Assembly (NCBI RefSeq): GCF_003953935.1 | Contig: NZ_RXLQ01000003.1 | Location: 186,001 to 250,000 of the forward strand | Direction: 5' to 3' | DNA: 64,000 nt | Source of the DNA: Massilia atriviolacea | Lineage (GTDB): Bacteria; Pseudomonadota; Gammaproteobacteria; Burkholderiales; Burkholderiaceae_D | Notes under the pieces: model-generated | Database searches by the model: none | The model's input: only the letters and a program-made list of their open reading frames with translations | What the model was told of the DNA's origin: nothing | Made by a program: the position numbers and the translations under genes | Part shown: positions 40,653 to 47,926 of the stretch, piece by piece | Layout of the letters: each line of letters opens with the position of its first letter | How positions within the stretch are numbered: position 1 is the stretch's first letter

Positions 40653-42307
40653 TGCGCCCACTGCAGGTAGCACACCGAAATCGGCATCTCGTGCGCGGCG
40701 CAGTACTCGATCCAGCGCAGCTGGTTGTCCTGCAGGCGGTCGCCCGGGCCTTTGACTTCGATCATGTTGTAGCGCCGCTCGCCGGGCCAGAACTGGATCA
40801 GGTCGGGAAAGCCGTTGCGGTTGGCCTTGATGTCGAGCAGGATGCGCTCGCACCATTTTTTGAGGTGCGGCGCGGGGATGCAGGCCAGCGCCATGTCGAG
40901 CAGCTCGGGAGCGAGCGCTTCCCAGGCCACGAAGGGCGACTGCAGTCCGCGCTTGGCGGCGTAGTTGGCGCGGATGGTGTCCAGGTAGCGGCCGTCGTCG
41001 AGCTGGTCGAGGCAGGCGCGGAATTCGCGCTCGCGGCGGCGGTAAAAGTCGGCGCTGTGCAGGTCGGCCGGACCGCGGTGGAAGGGGTGGAAGAAGGCGC
41101 CGGGAATGGCGCTGAACACCGGGCCCCAGCACAGCAGCCCGAACAGCGAGTTGATCAGCGCGTTCTCGACGTAGAACACGGGCGCGTCGGCGCGCGCCAG
41201 GTGGTCGCGCACGATGCCTTCGACCCACCAGTTCGCTTCGAGCGGCATCGGCAGGCTCAGGTCGAGCCGCTGCACCGCCGGATTGCGCCGCGACGGCAGC
41301 GGCTGGTGCCCGAGCTTGCGGCGCAGGCGCGGCGCGATGCGCAGCAGTTGCTGGCGCTCGGCGTCGCTCTCGGGCGCGGCCTGGGCCCGCTCCAGCAGCG
41401 CGTACGCTTCGGCGTAGCGCTCGTGCTTTTCCAGCACGCGGATGGCGCGCGCCCGCGCACCCGGATAATTGCAGCAGGCGTACAGTTGGAAAGCCTGGCC
41501 CCAGTCCTGTTGCTTTTCCACGTGCTGGGCGATCTGGAACATCAGCCGTTCGCGCCGGCTGTCGATCCATTCGTTATCGAAAGCATCGCGCGGCAGGGCG
41601 GCCAGCACCTCGTCCAGTGCGTCGCCGGCCCGGAAGCGCTCCTTGCACTGGTGCAGGGCCAGGTAATCGTCGACATCGCGGCGCGTGCGGAAGCCGCGCG
41701 AGGACGCCGAAAACTCCACCTTTTCATACTGGAACAGGCCGAGGTCGGACAGCACGAATTCGGTCCAGTCCTGGCGCAGGTTGCCGAAGAAGATCAGGCG
41801 CAGGCGCTCGCACAGGTCCTTGACGGCGATGCTGTAGACGGTGTCCGGCGAATCGCGGTACCAGGCCGAAAACGCGCGCGCGGCGCCGAAGCCCTCGCGC
41901 AGGGCGGCCAGCTGCTCGCCCTTGCGCGCGCTCTTTTCGTGCAGCGACAGGCTGAAGATGGCGCCGATCTCGGCCTTGAGCAGCAGGTCGAACAGCTCGT
42001 CGAGCGAGAGCACCGGGTCGGCCCGGACCCAGCCGGTCGGAAGCAGGTGGCGCGCGGCGTCGACTGCGCAGCCGATTTCGGCGTAGTTGAGTTTGCTGGC
42101 GCGAAAGACCGTGCCCTTGCGCATGACCATGCGCACCAGCAGCGCGCGCGAGGCTTGCGGCAGCGACGGGAAGGCGGCAATGAACGCCCGCTCCTCGTCG
42201 GTGAGCAGGTCGTCATAACGCCCGGCAATCCATTCCAGTACCCGGTGGAAGTTATCCAGGTAGTAGAACTCATTCTCAAGAACTTTGCGCATCGTACTGC
42301 GGACCAT
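40649..42307 (-). CDS. FAN1-type structure-specific nuclease (VRR-NUC domain)
   Basis: 552 residues from ATG 42307; ATG 42292 is an alternative. N-terminal region NEFYYLDNFHRVLEWI, then SAP-like/helical segments and TPR-like repeats in the middle. The C-terminal VRR-NUC has ILLDIKANRNGFPDLI, then YNMIEVKGPGDRLQDNQLRW, giving the PD...ExK active site and QxxW. The length fits bacterial FAN1 (Pseudomonas FAN1 about 560). Family role: incises flaps and interstrand-crosslink intermediates. A LexA-type operator lies 11 bp upstream, and the helicase is coupled by GTGA overlap. Confidence 0.92.
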   Translation of the reverse strand: MVRSTMRKVLENEFYYLDNFHRVLEWIAGRYDDLLTDEERAFIAAFPSLPQASRALLVRMVMRKGTVFRASKLNYAEIGCAVDAARHLLPTGWVRADPVLSLDELFDLLLKAEIGAIFSLSLHEKSARKGEQLAALREGFGAARAFSAWYRDSPDTVYSIAVKDLCERLRLIFFGNLRQDWTEFVLSDLGLFQYEKVEFSASSRGFRTRRDVDDYLALHQCKERFRAGDALDEVLAALPRDAFDNEWIDSRRERLMFQIAQHVEKQQDWGQAFQLYACCNYPGARARAIRVLEKHERYAEAYALLERAQAAPESDAERQQLLRIAPRLRRKLGHQPLPSRRNPAVQRLDLSLPMPLEANWWVEGIVRDHLARADAPVFYVENALINSLFGLLCWGPVFSAIPGAFFHPFHRGPADLHSADFYRRREREFRACLDQLDDGRYLDTIRANYAAKRGLQSPFVAWEALAPELLDMALACIPAPHLKKWCERILLDIKANRNGFPDLIQFWPGERRYNMIEVKGPGDRLQDNQLRWIEYCAAHEMPISVCYLQWAQ

Positions 42308-42317
42308 CGACCGACAC

Positions 42318-42333
42318 CTGTAATTATGTACAG
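42318..42333 (-). promoter_or_regulatory. LexA (SOS) operator candidate
   Basis: On the coding strand the site reads TACTGTACATAATTACAGG: CTGT-N8-ACAG with an AT-rich centre, the LexA consensus used by gamma- and beta-proteobacteria. It overlaps the likely -10 (TACATAAT) and sits 11 bp before ATG 42307, so bound LexA would block transcription of the nuclease-helicase pair. Confidence 0.7.
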
Positions 42334-42394
42334 TATATCGCCAGTGGCCGGCAAACCCCAGCAAAATCGCCTCGCGTGCGGGGCGCCGTGGTTT

Positions 42395-43087
42395 TCAGGG
42401 TTCCGCGAGATGGCGCCGCTGGATGCTGGCGTACGACAGCAGGGTATCGAGCGCGCCGCCGTTCGGGCCGGCGGCGCCCAGCGATGCCCTGCGTTTCGCG
42501 GGGGAGGGCGGCGCGTCCTTGCGTGCGCCCTTGCGCGCCGCTTTCCCCGCTTTCGCGAGCGCCAGCTTGCCGGCGGCGGCAGCCTTGGCGGCGTCGCGCG
42601 GCTTGGCGGGCTTGCGCGCCGCCGTCGCCAGCCTCGCCGGCGCCGCCGGCGCGGGCGCCTGCAGTTCCGCCGGGGCCAGCATCACCAGTGGCGGCACGGG
42701 CTGCGGCGCCGGGATCGGACGCTTGGGCGGCTCCTCCTTCTCGTCGATGATCACGACCGGCTTGCCCGCCGTCGAGGTTGCCAGCGCAATGCCCTTGCCT
42801 TGCTGATCGGCCCTGGCGCTGGCGGCCACCTTGCGCGCATGCGGGGAGTTGATGTTTTCATACGTCAGCAGGGCCACCAGGGTGACCAGCATCAGCACCG
42901 CAATCCCGGCCACCACGGCGAACACGAGGCGCGCGGCCCGCACCTGGCGAATCTTGGCGCTGCCGCCTTCGGCAAACCGGCGCCCCACGGCGGCGTAGGC
43001 TTGTTGTTCGACATCGGAAGAACGCCGGGTTCCCTGGCGCAGGTTGGGCTTGATGCCGGGACGGCTGGTGTGGGCGGTGATGGACAC
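42395..43087 (-). CDS. Single-pass membrane protein with Lys/Ala/Pro-rich tail, function unknown
   Basis: 230 residues from GTG 43087, chosen for GGGAG seven bases upstream; an in-frame ATG at 43153 is possible. Cytosolic N-terminus of about 53 residues, one membrane helix (LVFAVVAGIAVLMLVTLVAL, about 54-75), then a Pro-rich segment and a basic Ala/Lys-rich stretch like histone H1 tails. The last residues (LDTLLSYASIQRRH) are less biased. The overall layout resembles envelope proteins with peptidoglycan-spanning linkers; no family recognised. Confidence 0.6.
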   Translation of the reverse strand: MSITAHTSRPGIKPNLRQGTRRSSDVEQQAYAAVGRRFAEGGSAKIRQVRAARLVFAVVAGIAVLMLVTLVALLTYENINSPHARKVAASARADQQGKGIALATSTAGKPVVIIDEKEEPPKRPIPAPQPVPPLVMLAPAELQAPAPAAPARLATAARKPAKPRDAAKAAAAGKLALAKAGKAARKGARKDAPPSPAKRRASLGAAGPNGGALDTLLSYASIQRRHLAEP

Positions 43088-43192
43088 GGACGACTCCCTG
43101 GAGGTGAGGATGCGGACGTTCTGATTAGAAACAATTCCGCGTGGCACCTTCATGACATTTGTCGTGCTATCGCCCACACCCGGCGCCGGCCT

Positions 43193-43266
43193 TTGATCGA
43201 ACGCAATCGTCTCCCGATTCCGCAACACGTCAAGCGAACTGAGCGGAGCTTGATCGGGCGCAATCG
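43193..43266. repeat. Pair of 17-bp direct repeats upstream of the membrane-protein gene
   Basis: TTGATCGAACGCAATCG at 43193-43209 and TTGATCGGGCGCAATCG at 43250-43266, matching at 15 of 17 positions with starts 57 bp apart. They lie in the 273-bp interval between the leftward membrane-protein gene and the rightward 33-residue ORF. They could be a double binding site; otherwise the interval shows nothing. Confidence 0.45.
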
Positions 43267-43360
43267 CCGGCCGTTTTCCCGCTCCAATAATGGGGTCTGC
43301 GTTCAAGAACCGTATGCGTAACCGCCGTGGCGCAGGCTGCGGCACCACCAGGAGAACGGA

Positions 43361-43462
43361 TTGAGACAATATGCACACCGGGCGGTCGACCGCCTCACGG
43401 CGCGCAAGCGCATGACCTTGCTGGTGCTGGTGATCATCGTTTGCGGCGGCGTGATGGCCTGA
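43361..43462 (+). CDS. Possible 33-residue membrane microprotein
   Basis: TTG 43361 is preceded by CAGGAGAACGGA and the ORF ends 17 bp before a strong terminator. The product is a basic N-terminus (LRQYAHRAVDRLTARKRM) followed by one hydrophobic helix (TLLVLVIIVCGGVMA). The geometry of ribosome site, ORF and terminator is that of a real short gene, but the non-ATG start and lack of recognised family keep this tentative. Confidence 0.4.
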   Translation: MRQYAHRAVDRLTARKRMTLLVLVIIVCGGVMA

Positions 43463-43479
43463 GCCGGCAGTCCCCATGA

Positions 43480-43520
43480 AAAAAACCGCCGTTCCCCTGG
43501 GCCGGGAACGGCGGTTTTTT
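43480..43520. terminator. Bidirectional Rho-independent terminator
   Basis: Stem AAAAAACCGCCGTTCCC / GGGAACGGCGGTTTTTT, 17 bp with a 7-nt loop and T-runs on both strands. Ends the phasin gene (leftward) and the small rightward ORF. Confidence 0.9.
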
Positions 43521-43544
43521 GATGTTTAGACGACGAGGGGCGCC

Positions 43545-44090
43545 CTAGGCGGCGTTCTTTTCAGCCGGCGCCACCTGCGCGGTGGCCTTGGCGATCTGGT
43601 CTTCCACCACCTGCACGGCCTGGCGCGTGGCCTTGGTCACCTGTTCGTAGCCCTGGAAGGCATTGTCGATCGCGGTCTTGATGATTTCGACCGCGTTTTC
43701 CGAGCCCGGCTTGACGTTCTGCGTCACGTCGTAGATCAGCGCCGTCAGCGTGCTCTTGGCTTCGGCGATGTGGGCGTCGGCGGCCTGGGTGAATTCGTTG
43801 TGGATGTCGTCGATGATCACCTTGAGCTGTTCGCCGTATTCCACCGCCCCGGCCATCGGCCTGGCGTGGGCTGCGGCCACGTCCATCGCTGCCTTCGGAT
43901 CCTTGGCCTGGCTCATTTCCTTGCCCATCGCCATGGAGCCTTGCACCGAATTTTTTGCAGTCGTCATGTTCAGCGAGACAACCTGTTCCACGCCTTGCAC
44001 CGCTTTGCTGGTGAGAGCGTTAAAAGTCATCATCTGGAGTTCGAATAGCGTCTTGGTGGCGGATGCAAATTGTTCGGGATTCGTAAACAT
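43545..44090 (-). CDS. Phasin family protein (polyhydroxyalkanoate granule-associated)
   Basis: 181 residues from ATG 44090, preceded by GAGGAGAAG. Starts MFTNPEQFASATKTLFELQM, then helical sequence without Cys or Trp (FNALTSKAVQGVEQVVSLNM, KATRQAVQVVEDQIAKAT), typical of Phasin_2 proteins such as PhaP. Coats PHA granules. The tail is Ala/Lys-rich. No PHA synthase gene lies in the window. Confidence 0.93.
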   Translation of the reverse strand: MFTNPEQFASATKTLFELQMMTFNALTSKAVQGVEQVVSLNMTTAKNSVQGSMAMGKEMSQAKDPKAAMDVAAAHARPMAGAVEYGEQLKVIIDDIHNEFTQAADAHIAEAKSTLTALIYDVTQNVKPGSENAVEIIKTAIDNAFQGYEQVTKATRQAVQVVEDQIAKATAQVAPAEKNAA

Positions 44091-44158
44091 GGACTTCTCC
44101 TCAGTGTGATTGGATCTAACGGACAACCTTCGAGCTTCTCCTCTGTGTTTTTTGGCTA

Positions 44159-44365
44159 TTATTTAGTAATAAGCAATTTCATGCAATGGCTATCCCGATA
44201 GGGGCCGTCCGCCTTTTCCCAGCCGGGTCCGAGCGGCGTCTGGTGGCACACCAGCTTGCCGTCGTTCTTGCTGCGCCACTTGTACCAGGGCGCGGGCGCG
44301 GCCAGCAGCGCTGCGCTGGCGCAGGCGAGGACACAGGCCACGGCGGATGTGCGGAAAGTAATCAC
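44159..44365 (-). CDS. Small secreted hypothetical protein, 68 residues
   Basis: Read from GTG 44365 (ATG 44404 would add 13 residues). Signal peptide FRTSAVACVLACASAALLAA, then APWYKWRSKNDGKLVCHQTP, and a second Cys in RDSHCMKLLITK. The two mature-region cysteines could form a disulfide in the periplasm. The WYKWRSK..GK.VC.Q pattern suggests a conserved small family, though I cannot name it. No strong ribosome site, so the start is uncertain. Confidence 0.55.
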   Translation of the reverse strand: MITFRTSAVACVLACASAALLAAPAPWYKWRSKNDGKLVCHQTPLGPGWEKADGPYRDSHCMKLLITK

Positions 44366-44427
44366 ATGCCAGAGCGAGCATAGCCTGTTGGCGCCGCAAG
44401 TCAAGCGTGCCGCGTGCGCGCAGCGGG

Positions 44428-45780
44428 TCAGGCGCCGGCGATGGCCGGCAAGGTGAGGCGGAAGGTCGAGCCTTTTCCCAGCGCGCTATCGAGTTCGATC
44501 CTGCCGCCCAGCACACCGCTGACGATGTTGTGCACCACATGCAAGCCCAGACCCGATCCGCCCGCGCCGGGCCTGGTCGTGACGAAGGGGTCGTACACGC
44601 GCGGCGCCAGCGGCGGGGCGATGCCGGCGCCGTTGTCGCTGACCGAAATGCGCACGCTCGCGTCGATGGCGGGCGCCGCGCGGATGACGATGGCGCCATC
44701 GGCCGTGTCCGCAAACGCATGGACCAGGCAATTGTCGACCAGGTGGGTCAGCGCTTCGGCCAGCGGGCCGGGATAGCTGTCCATCGCCAGCCCCGGGGCG
44801 ATGTCGGTCTCGATCACCACGCCGCGCTGGCGCGCCAGGACCCGCAGCGGCGGCAGCAGCTCGGCCAGCAGTTCGCACAGCATGAAGGCGCGCCGCTCCG
44901 AGTTGCCGGGATCGACCGCCACCTGCTTGAAGCTGGCCACCAGGCGGGCCGCGCGTTGCAGGTTGCGTGCCAGGATCTGGCCGGCTTCGTCGGCCTGGGC
45001 GAAAAACCGGGCCAGCTGGGAGCGCCGCAGGCCGCCCTCCACGCTGCCGGCCAGCGCGCGGGTTTTATCGGCCAGGCAGGTGGCGGCGATCAGGCTGTTG
45101 CCGATCGGCGTGTTCAGTTCGTGCGCGACGCCGGCCACCAGCGCCCCGAGCGCGGCCAGCCTGTCGCGCCGCACCAGCTCTTCCTGCGCCTGCGACAGGG
45201 CCGCCGTGCGCGCCTCCACCAGGGCCTGCAGATGGTCGCGGTGCAGGGCCAGTTCGGACTCGCGGCGCGCGCGTTCGATGGCGATCGCGGCCAGGTGGGT
45301 GGCGATGCCGGGCAGGCACAGGTCGTCCTCGCCCGGCGCTTTCGGCGCGCGGTAGTACATGGCGAACGAGCCGAGGATGCGCTGGCCGTCGCCGTAAATC
45401 GGGGTCGACCAGCACGCCCGCAAGCCATGCGGGACGGCCAGGGCGTGGTAATCGGCCCACAGCGGATCGCTCAGGATATCGGTGACGATCACCGTCTCGC
45501 CGCGATGGATGGCGGTGCCGCAGGAGCCCGCGCAGGGGCCGATGGTCAGGCCGTCGAGGGCGGCCAGGAAAGCCGGCGGCAGGCTGGGACCGGCGCCCGG
45601 GTGGACGGTGCGGCCGTCGTCGTCGAGCAGCATCAGCGAGCACAGGACGTCCTCGGACTGCGCTTCGATCAGCCGCATCAGGCTGTCCAGGATATCCTGC
45701 AGCGCGGCGCCGCGCGCGATCATTTCCAGCACGCGGTGCTGGCCGTCGCGGGCGGTGTTGGAGGGCGACTTCACGATCAT
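44428..45780 (-). CDS. GAF-domain sensor histidine kinase
   Basis: 450 residues from ATG 45780. N-terminal GAF domain (about 20-180) with GPCAGSCGTAIHRGETVIVTD, the common GAF SCG-x-A pattern. HisKA has AALGALVAGVAHELNTPIGN. HATPase has EALTHLVDNCLVHAFAD, DNGAGIAP and GGSGLGLHVVHNIVSGVLGG. No membrane segment and no linked response regulator. The GPxxGSCG-type GAF often binds small ligands or senses redox, but the input is unknown. Confidence 0.92.
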   Translation of the reverse strand: MIVKSPSNTARDGQHRVLEMIARGAALQDILDSLMRLIEAQSEDVLCSLMLLDDDGRTVHPGAGPSLPPAFLAALDGLTIGPCAGSCGTAIHRGETVIVTDILSDPLWADYHALAVPHGLRACWSTPIYGDGQRILGSFAMYYRAPKAPGEDDLCLPGIATHLAAIAIERARRESELALHRDHLQALVEARTAALSQAQEELVRRDRLAALGALVAGVAHELNTPIGNSLIAATCLADKTRALAGSVEGGLRRSQLARFFAQADEAGQILARNLQRAARLVASFKQVAVDPGNSERRAFMLCELLAELLPPLRVLARQRGVVIETDIAPGLAMDSYPGPLAEALTHLVDNCLVHAFADTADGAIVIRAAPAIDASVRISVSDNGAGIAPPLAPRVYDPFVTTRPGAGGSGLGLHVVHNIVSGVLGGRIELDSALGKGSTFRLTLPAIAGA

Positions 45781-45852
45781 GCCGATGGCTGCGGGAGACA
45801 AGCTCAGTCTAGTCCATGCGCGGCCGCCGGGCAAATTGCGCGCGCTGTCGCG

Positions 45853-46908
45853 TCAGGGCGGCGTGCCCAGATAGTGGGCCGCGACCAGTTCGAGCAGCTT
45901 GGCGACCGCCGCGTCGGAGCGGTTGGTCAGTACCACCACGACCAGCTTGTCGTCGACGAAACGGGTGGCCTGGGTGGTGAATCCCTGCCAGGCGCCGTCA
46001 TGCCAGACCGAGGCCCGCCCGAGCGTGGGCGAGGTCTCCCAGCCGAAACCGTACGCTTTTGTGCTGCCGTCCCTGAGCGTGGTCGGGGTCCACATGGCGC
46101 GCTTGAGCGCCGCGCCCAGCACCTGGTCGCCATCGAGGGCGATATGCCATTTGGCCAGGTCGCGCGCGGTCAGGTACAGGCTGCCGTCGGCAGTCGTGTT
46201 GAGGGTGGGAGACACCCATTCCTGATTCTTGAAGGCGCCGTCGACCACGTCGTAGCCGGCGGCGCGGTGCGGCACGATGTCGCGTTCGCTGATGATGCGC
46301 GCCTGCATGCCCGCCGGTGCAAAGATGCGCTCGCGCAGCTGTTCGCCGTAGTGTTTTCCACCCACGCGGGTGCACAGGATGCCCAGCAACTGGTAGCCGA
46401 AATTGCTGTATGCCCACTTCGTCCCCGGCGCCCATTGCAGCGGCAGCGTGCTGCCCGCGCCTTGCAATTGCGCGTCGGTGTAATCCTGGTTCAGCTTGAC
46501 GATCTCGTCCGGATCGCGCAAACCGGAGGTGTGATTGAGCAAATGACGTACAGAGATCTTTTTCCAGGCCGGCGGCGTGGCCGGCAGATGGCGCGCAATC
46601 GGGTCGTCCAGCCGCAGTTTGCCGTCCTCGGCCAGCAACAGCACCAGCGCGGCGGTAAATTGCTTGCCGACCGAGCCGGACTGGAAGACGGTATCGGGCG
46701 TGGCGGCGACCCGGTGTTCCAGGTTGGCCAAGCCATAAGCGCCTTCCTTGACGATTTTTCCCTCCCTGACGACGGCGATGGCGGCGCCCGGAATCTGCTG
46801 GCGCGCGATTTCGGCGTTGACGATGTCGTCGAGCGGATCGGCGCAGGCGGCGCCGGAGACGGTGAACACGACAGCGGCCAGCATGCGGCCGAGCAAACGA
46901 GGAATCAT
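45853..46908 (-). CDS. Serine hydrolase, class C beta-lactamase / esterase family
   Basis: 351 residues from ATG 46908. Signal peptide MIPRLLGRMLAAVVFTVSGA, cut near ACA-DP. Active-site motifs: SVGK (Ser-x-x-Lys) in QSGSVGKQFTAALVL, Tyr-x-Asn in WAYSNFGYQLLG, and HDG in VWHDGAWQGF in place of the KTG box. This is the pattern of EstB-like esterases and D-aminopeptidases more than of AmpC, so antibiotic hydrolysis should not be assumed. Periplasmic or secreted. Confidence 0.88.
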   Translation of the reverse strand: MIPRLLGRMLAAVVFTVSGAACADPLDDIVNAEIARQQIPGAAIAVVREGKIVKEGAYGLANLEHRVAATPDTVFQSGSVGKQFTAALVLLLAEDGKLRLDDPIARHLPATPPAWKKISVRHLLNHTSGLRDPDEIVKLNQDYTDAQLQGAGSTLPLQWAPGTKWAYSNFGYQLLGILCTRVGGKHYGEQLRERIFAPAGMQARIISERDIVPHRAAGYDVVDGAFKNQEWVSPTLNTTADGSLYLTARDLAKWHIALDGDQVLGAALKRAMWTPTTLRDGSTKAYGFGWETSPTLGRASVWHDGAWQGFTTQATRFVDDKLVVVVLTNRSDAAVAKLLELVAAHYLGTPP

Positions 46909-46966
46909 GGCGACCTTTTGAACAGGAAAGATGTGTCGTGCATAAAAGCGGACGCACAACGCAAAA

Positions 46967-46996
46967 CGCCGCAGCCTTGATGCAAGGACTGCGGCG
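46967..46996 (-). terminator. Terminator of the tRNA-Leu cluster
   Basis: On the minus strand the hairpin CGCCGCAG-TCCTTGCATCAAGG-CTGCGGCG is followed by TTTTGCG. It lies 38 bp beyond the last tRNA gene and before the serine hydrolase start. Confidence 0.7.
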
Positions 46997-47034
46997 CTTC
47001 TGGAATTCTGCGGGAATATGCTAACCCGGTAGAG

Positions 47035-47119
47035 TGGTGCCCACGGAGGGACTCGAACCCCCACACCTCGCGGCACATGGACCTGAACCATGCGCGTCTA
47101 CCAATTCCGCCACGTGGGC
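47035..47119 (-). tRNA. tRNA-Leu (CAG), copy 4 in transcription order
   Basis: 85 nt including encoded CCA. Acceptor GCCCACG pairs with CGTGGGC. D-arm GGCGGAATTGGTAGACGCG, anticodon loop TTCAGGT between CATGG and CCATG, long class II variable arm, T-arm GTTCGAGTC. Reads CUG codons, the dominant Leu codon in this GC-rich DNA. Confidence 0.97.
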
Positions 47120-47184
47120 ACTGATACAGCTACTACAACATACTACGGACTACTTGGTACTCGCTGAAAAACATCTCCAGAGAG

Positions 47185-47269
47185 TGGTGCCCACGGAGGG
47201 ACTCGAACCCCCACACCTCGCGGCACATGGACCTGAACCATGCGCGTCTACCAATTCCGCCACGTGGGC
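47185..47269 (-). tRNA. tRNA-Leu (CAG), copy 3
   Basis: Identical in sequence to the neighbouring copies, 150 bp from the previous one. The following spacer (47270-47333) is the divergent one: it shares only its ends and a CTGAAAAAC element with the others. Confidence 0.97.
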
Positions 47270-47333
47270 ATCGATACTGCAACAATCTACTGCTTTACTA
47301 CCTGGTACCCACTGAAAAACCTCTTTCAGGGAG

Positions 47334-47418
47334 TGGTGCCCACGGAGGGACTCGAACCCCCACACCTCGCGGCACATGGACCTGAACCATGCGCGTCTAC
47401 CAATTCCGCCACGTGGGC
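47334..47418 (-). tRNA. tRNA-Leu (CAG), copy 2
   Basis: Identical tRNA sequence with anticodon CAG and encoded CCA. The spacer between this copy and the first (47419-47483) is nearly the same as the spacer at 47120-47184, differing at one base. Confidence 0.97.
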
Positions 47419-47483
47419 ATTGATACAGCTACTACAACATACTACGGACTACTTGGTACTCGCTGAAAAACATCTCCAGAGAG

Positions 47484-47568
47484 TGGTGCCCACGGAGGGA
47501 CTCGAACCCCCACACCTCGCGGCACATGGACCTGAACCATGCGCGTCTACCAATTCCGCCACGTGGGC
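47484..47568 (-). tRNA. tRNA-Leu (CAG), copy 1 (promoter-proximal)
   Basis: Identical tRNA sequence. First in transcription order. A TATGAT sequence lies 56-61 bp upstream of its 5' end. Confidence 0.97.
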
Positions 47569-47926
47569 ATTGATGTTGCTGTACTTCTTTTGCTGCTTGC
47601 CGGCGTCGCCGCCGACTTCTGCTATCATACTCGCTTTCGGAGTTTTGCGCCAGACTAACTTTCGTTACTCTTTTCGCTTCACACCATGCAAATATGCTGC
47701 ATTTTTCTTCCGCTTCGACGTTGTGTTTCCGCGAAAGACCAAAATTATAGCCGAAGATTTGGAATTGTCACAGCCCTGAACGAAGAATCTTTCAAAGCAC
47801 GCTTCGTTAGGCGAATCGGACCGACCTCCGTTACACTACGCCTATCACCGTGTCAATAATCACTGTGTCAGCTATCCGGTCAGGCATTTCCCGCGAGCGC
47901 TGCCAAAAACAATTATAGAAAACCAT
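47569..47926. promoter_or_regulatory. Divergent intergenic region, tRNA-Leu cluster / rnr
   Basis: 358 bp without a gene. On the minus strand TATGAT at 47624-47629 is a good -10 for the tRNA cluster, giving a leader of about 50 nt; the -35 (TGGCGC at 47 647-47652) is poor. The rightward promoter of rnr should lie at 47780-47900, where CACCGTGTCAATAATCACTG is AT-richer, but no clear pair of boxes is seen. Confidence 0.4.

Noticed and set aside
45853-46908. Beta-lactamase resistance gene
   Set aside because: SxxK and YxN are present but the third motif is HDG, as in esterase or peptidase members, so resistance is not supported.
47034-47779. Plus-strand frames reading GLEPPHLAAHGPEPCASTNSAT
   Set aside because: These are antisense translations of the tRNA-Leu genes, a common annotation artefact.
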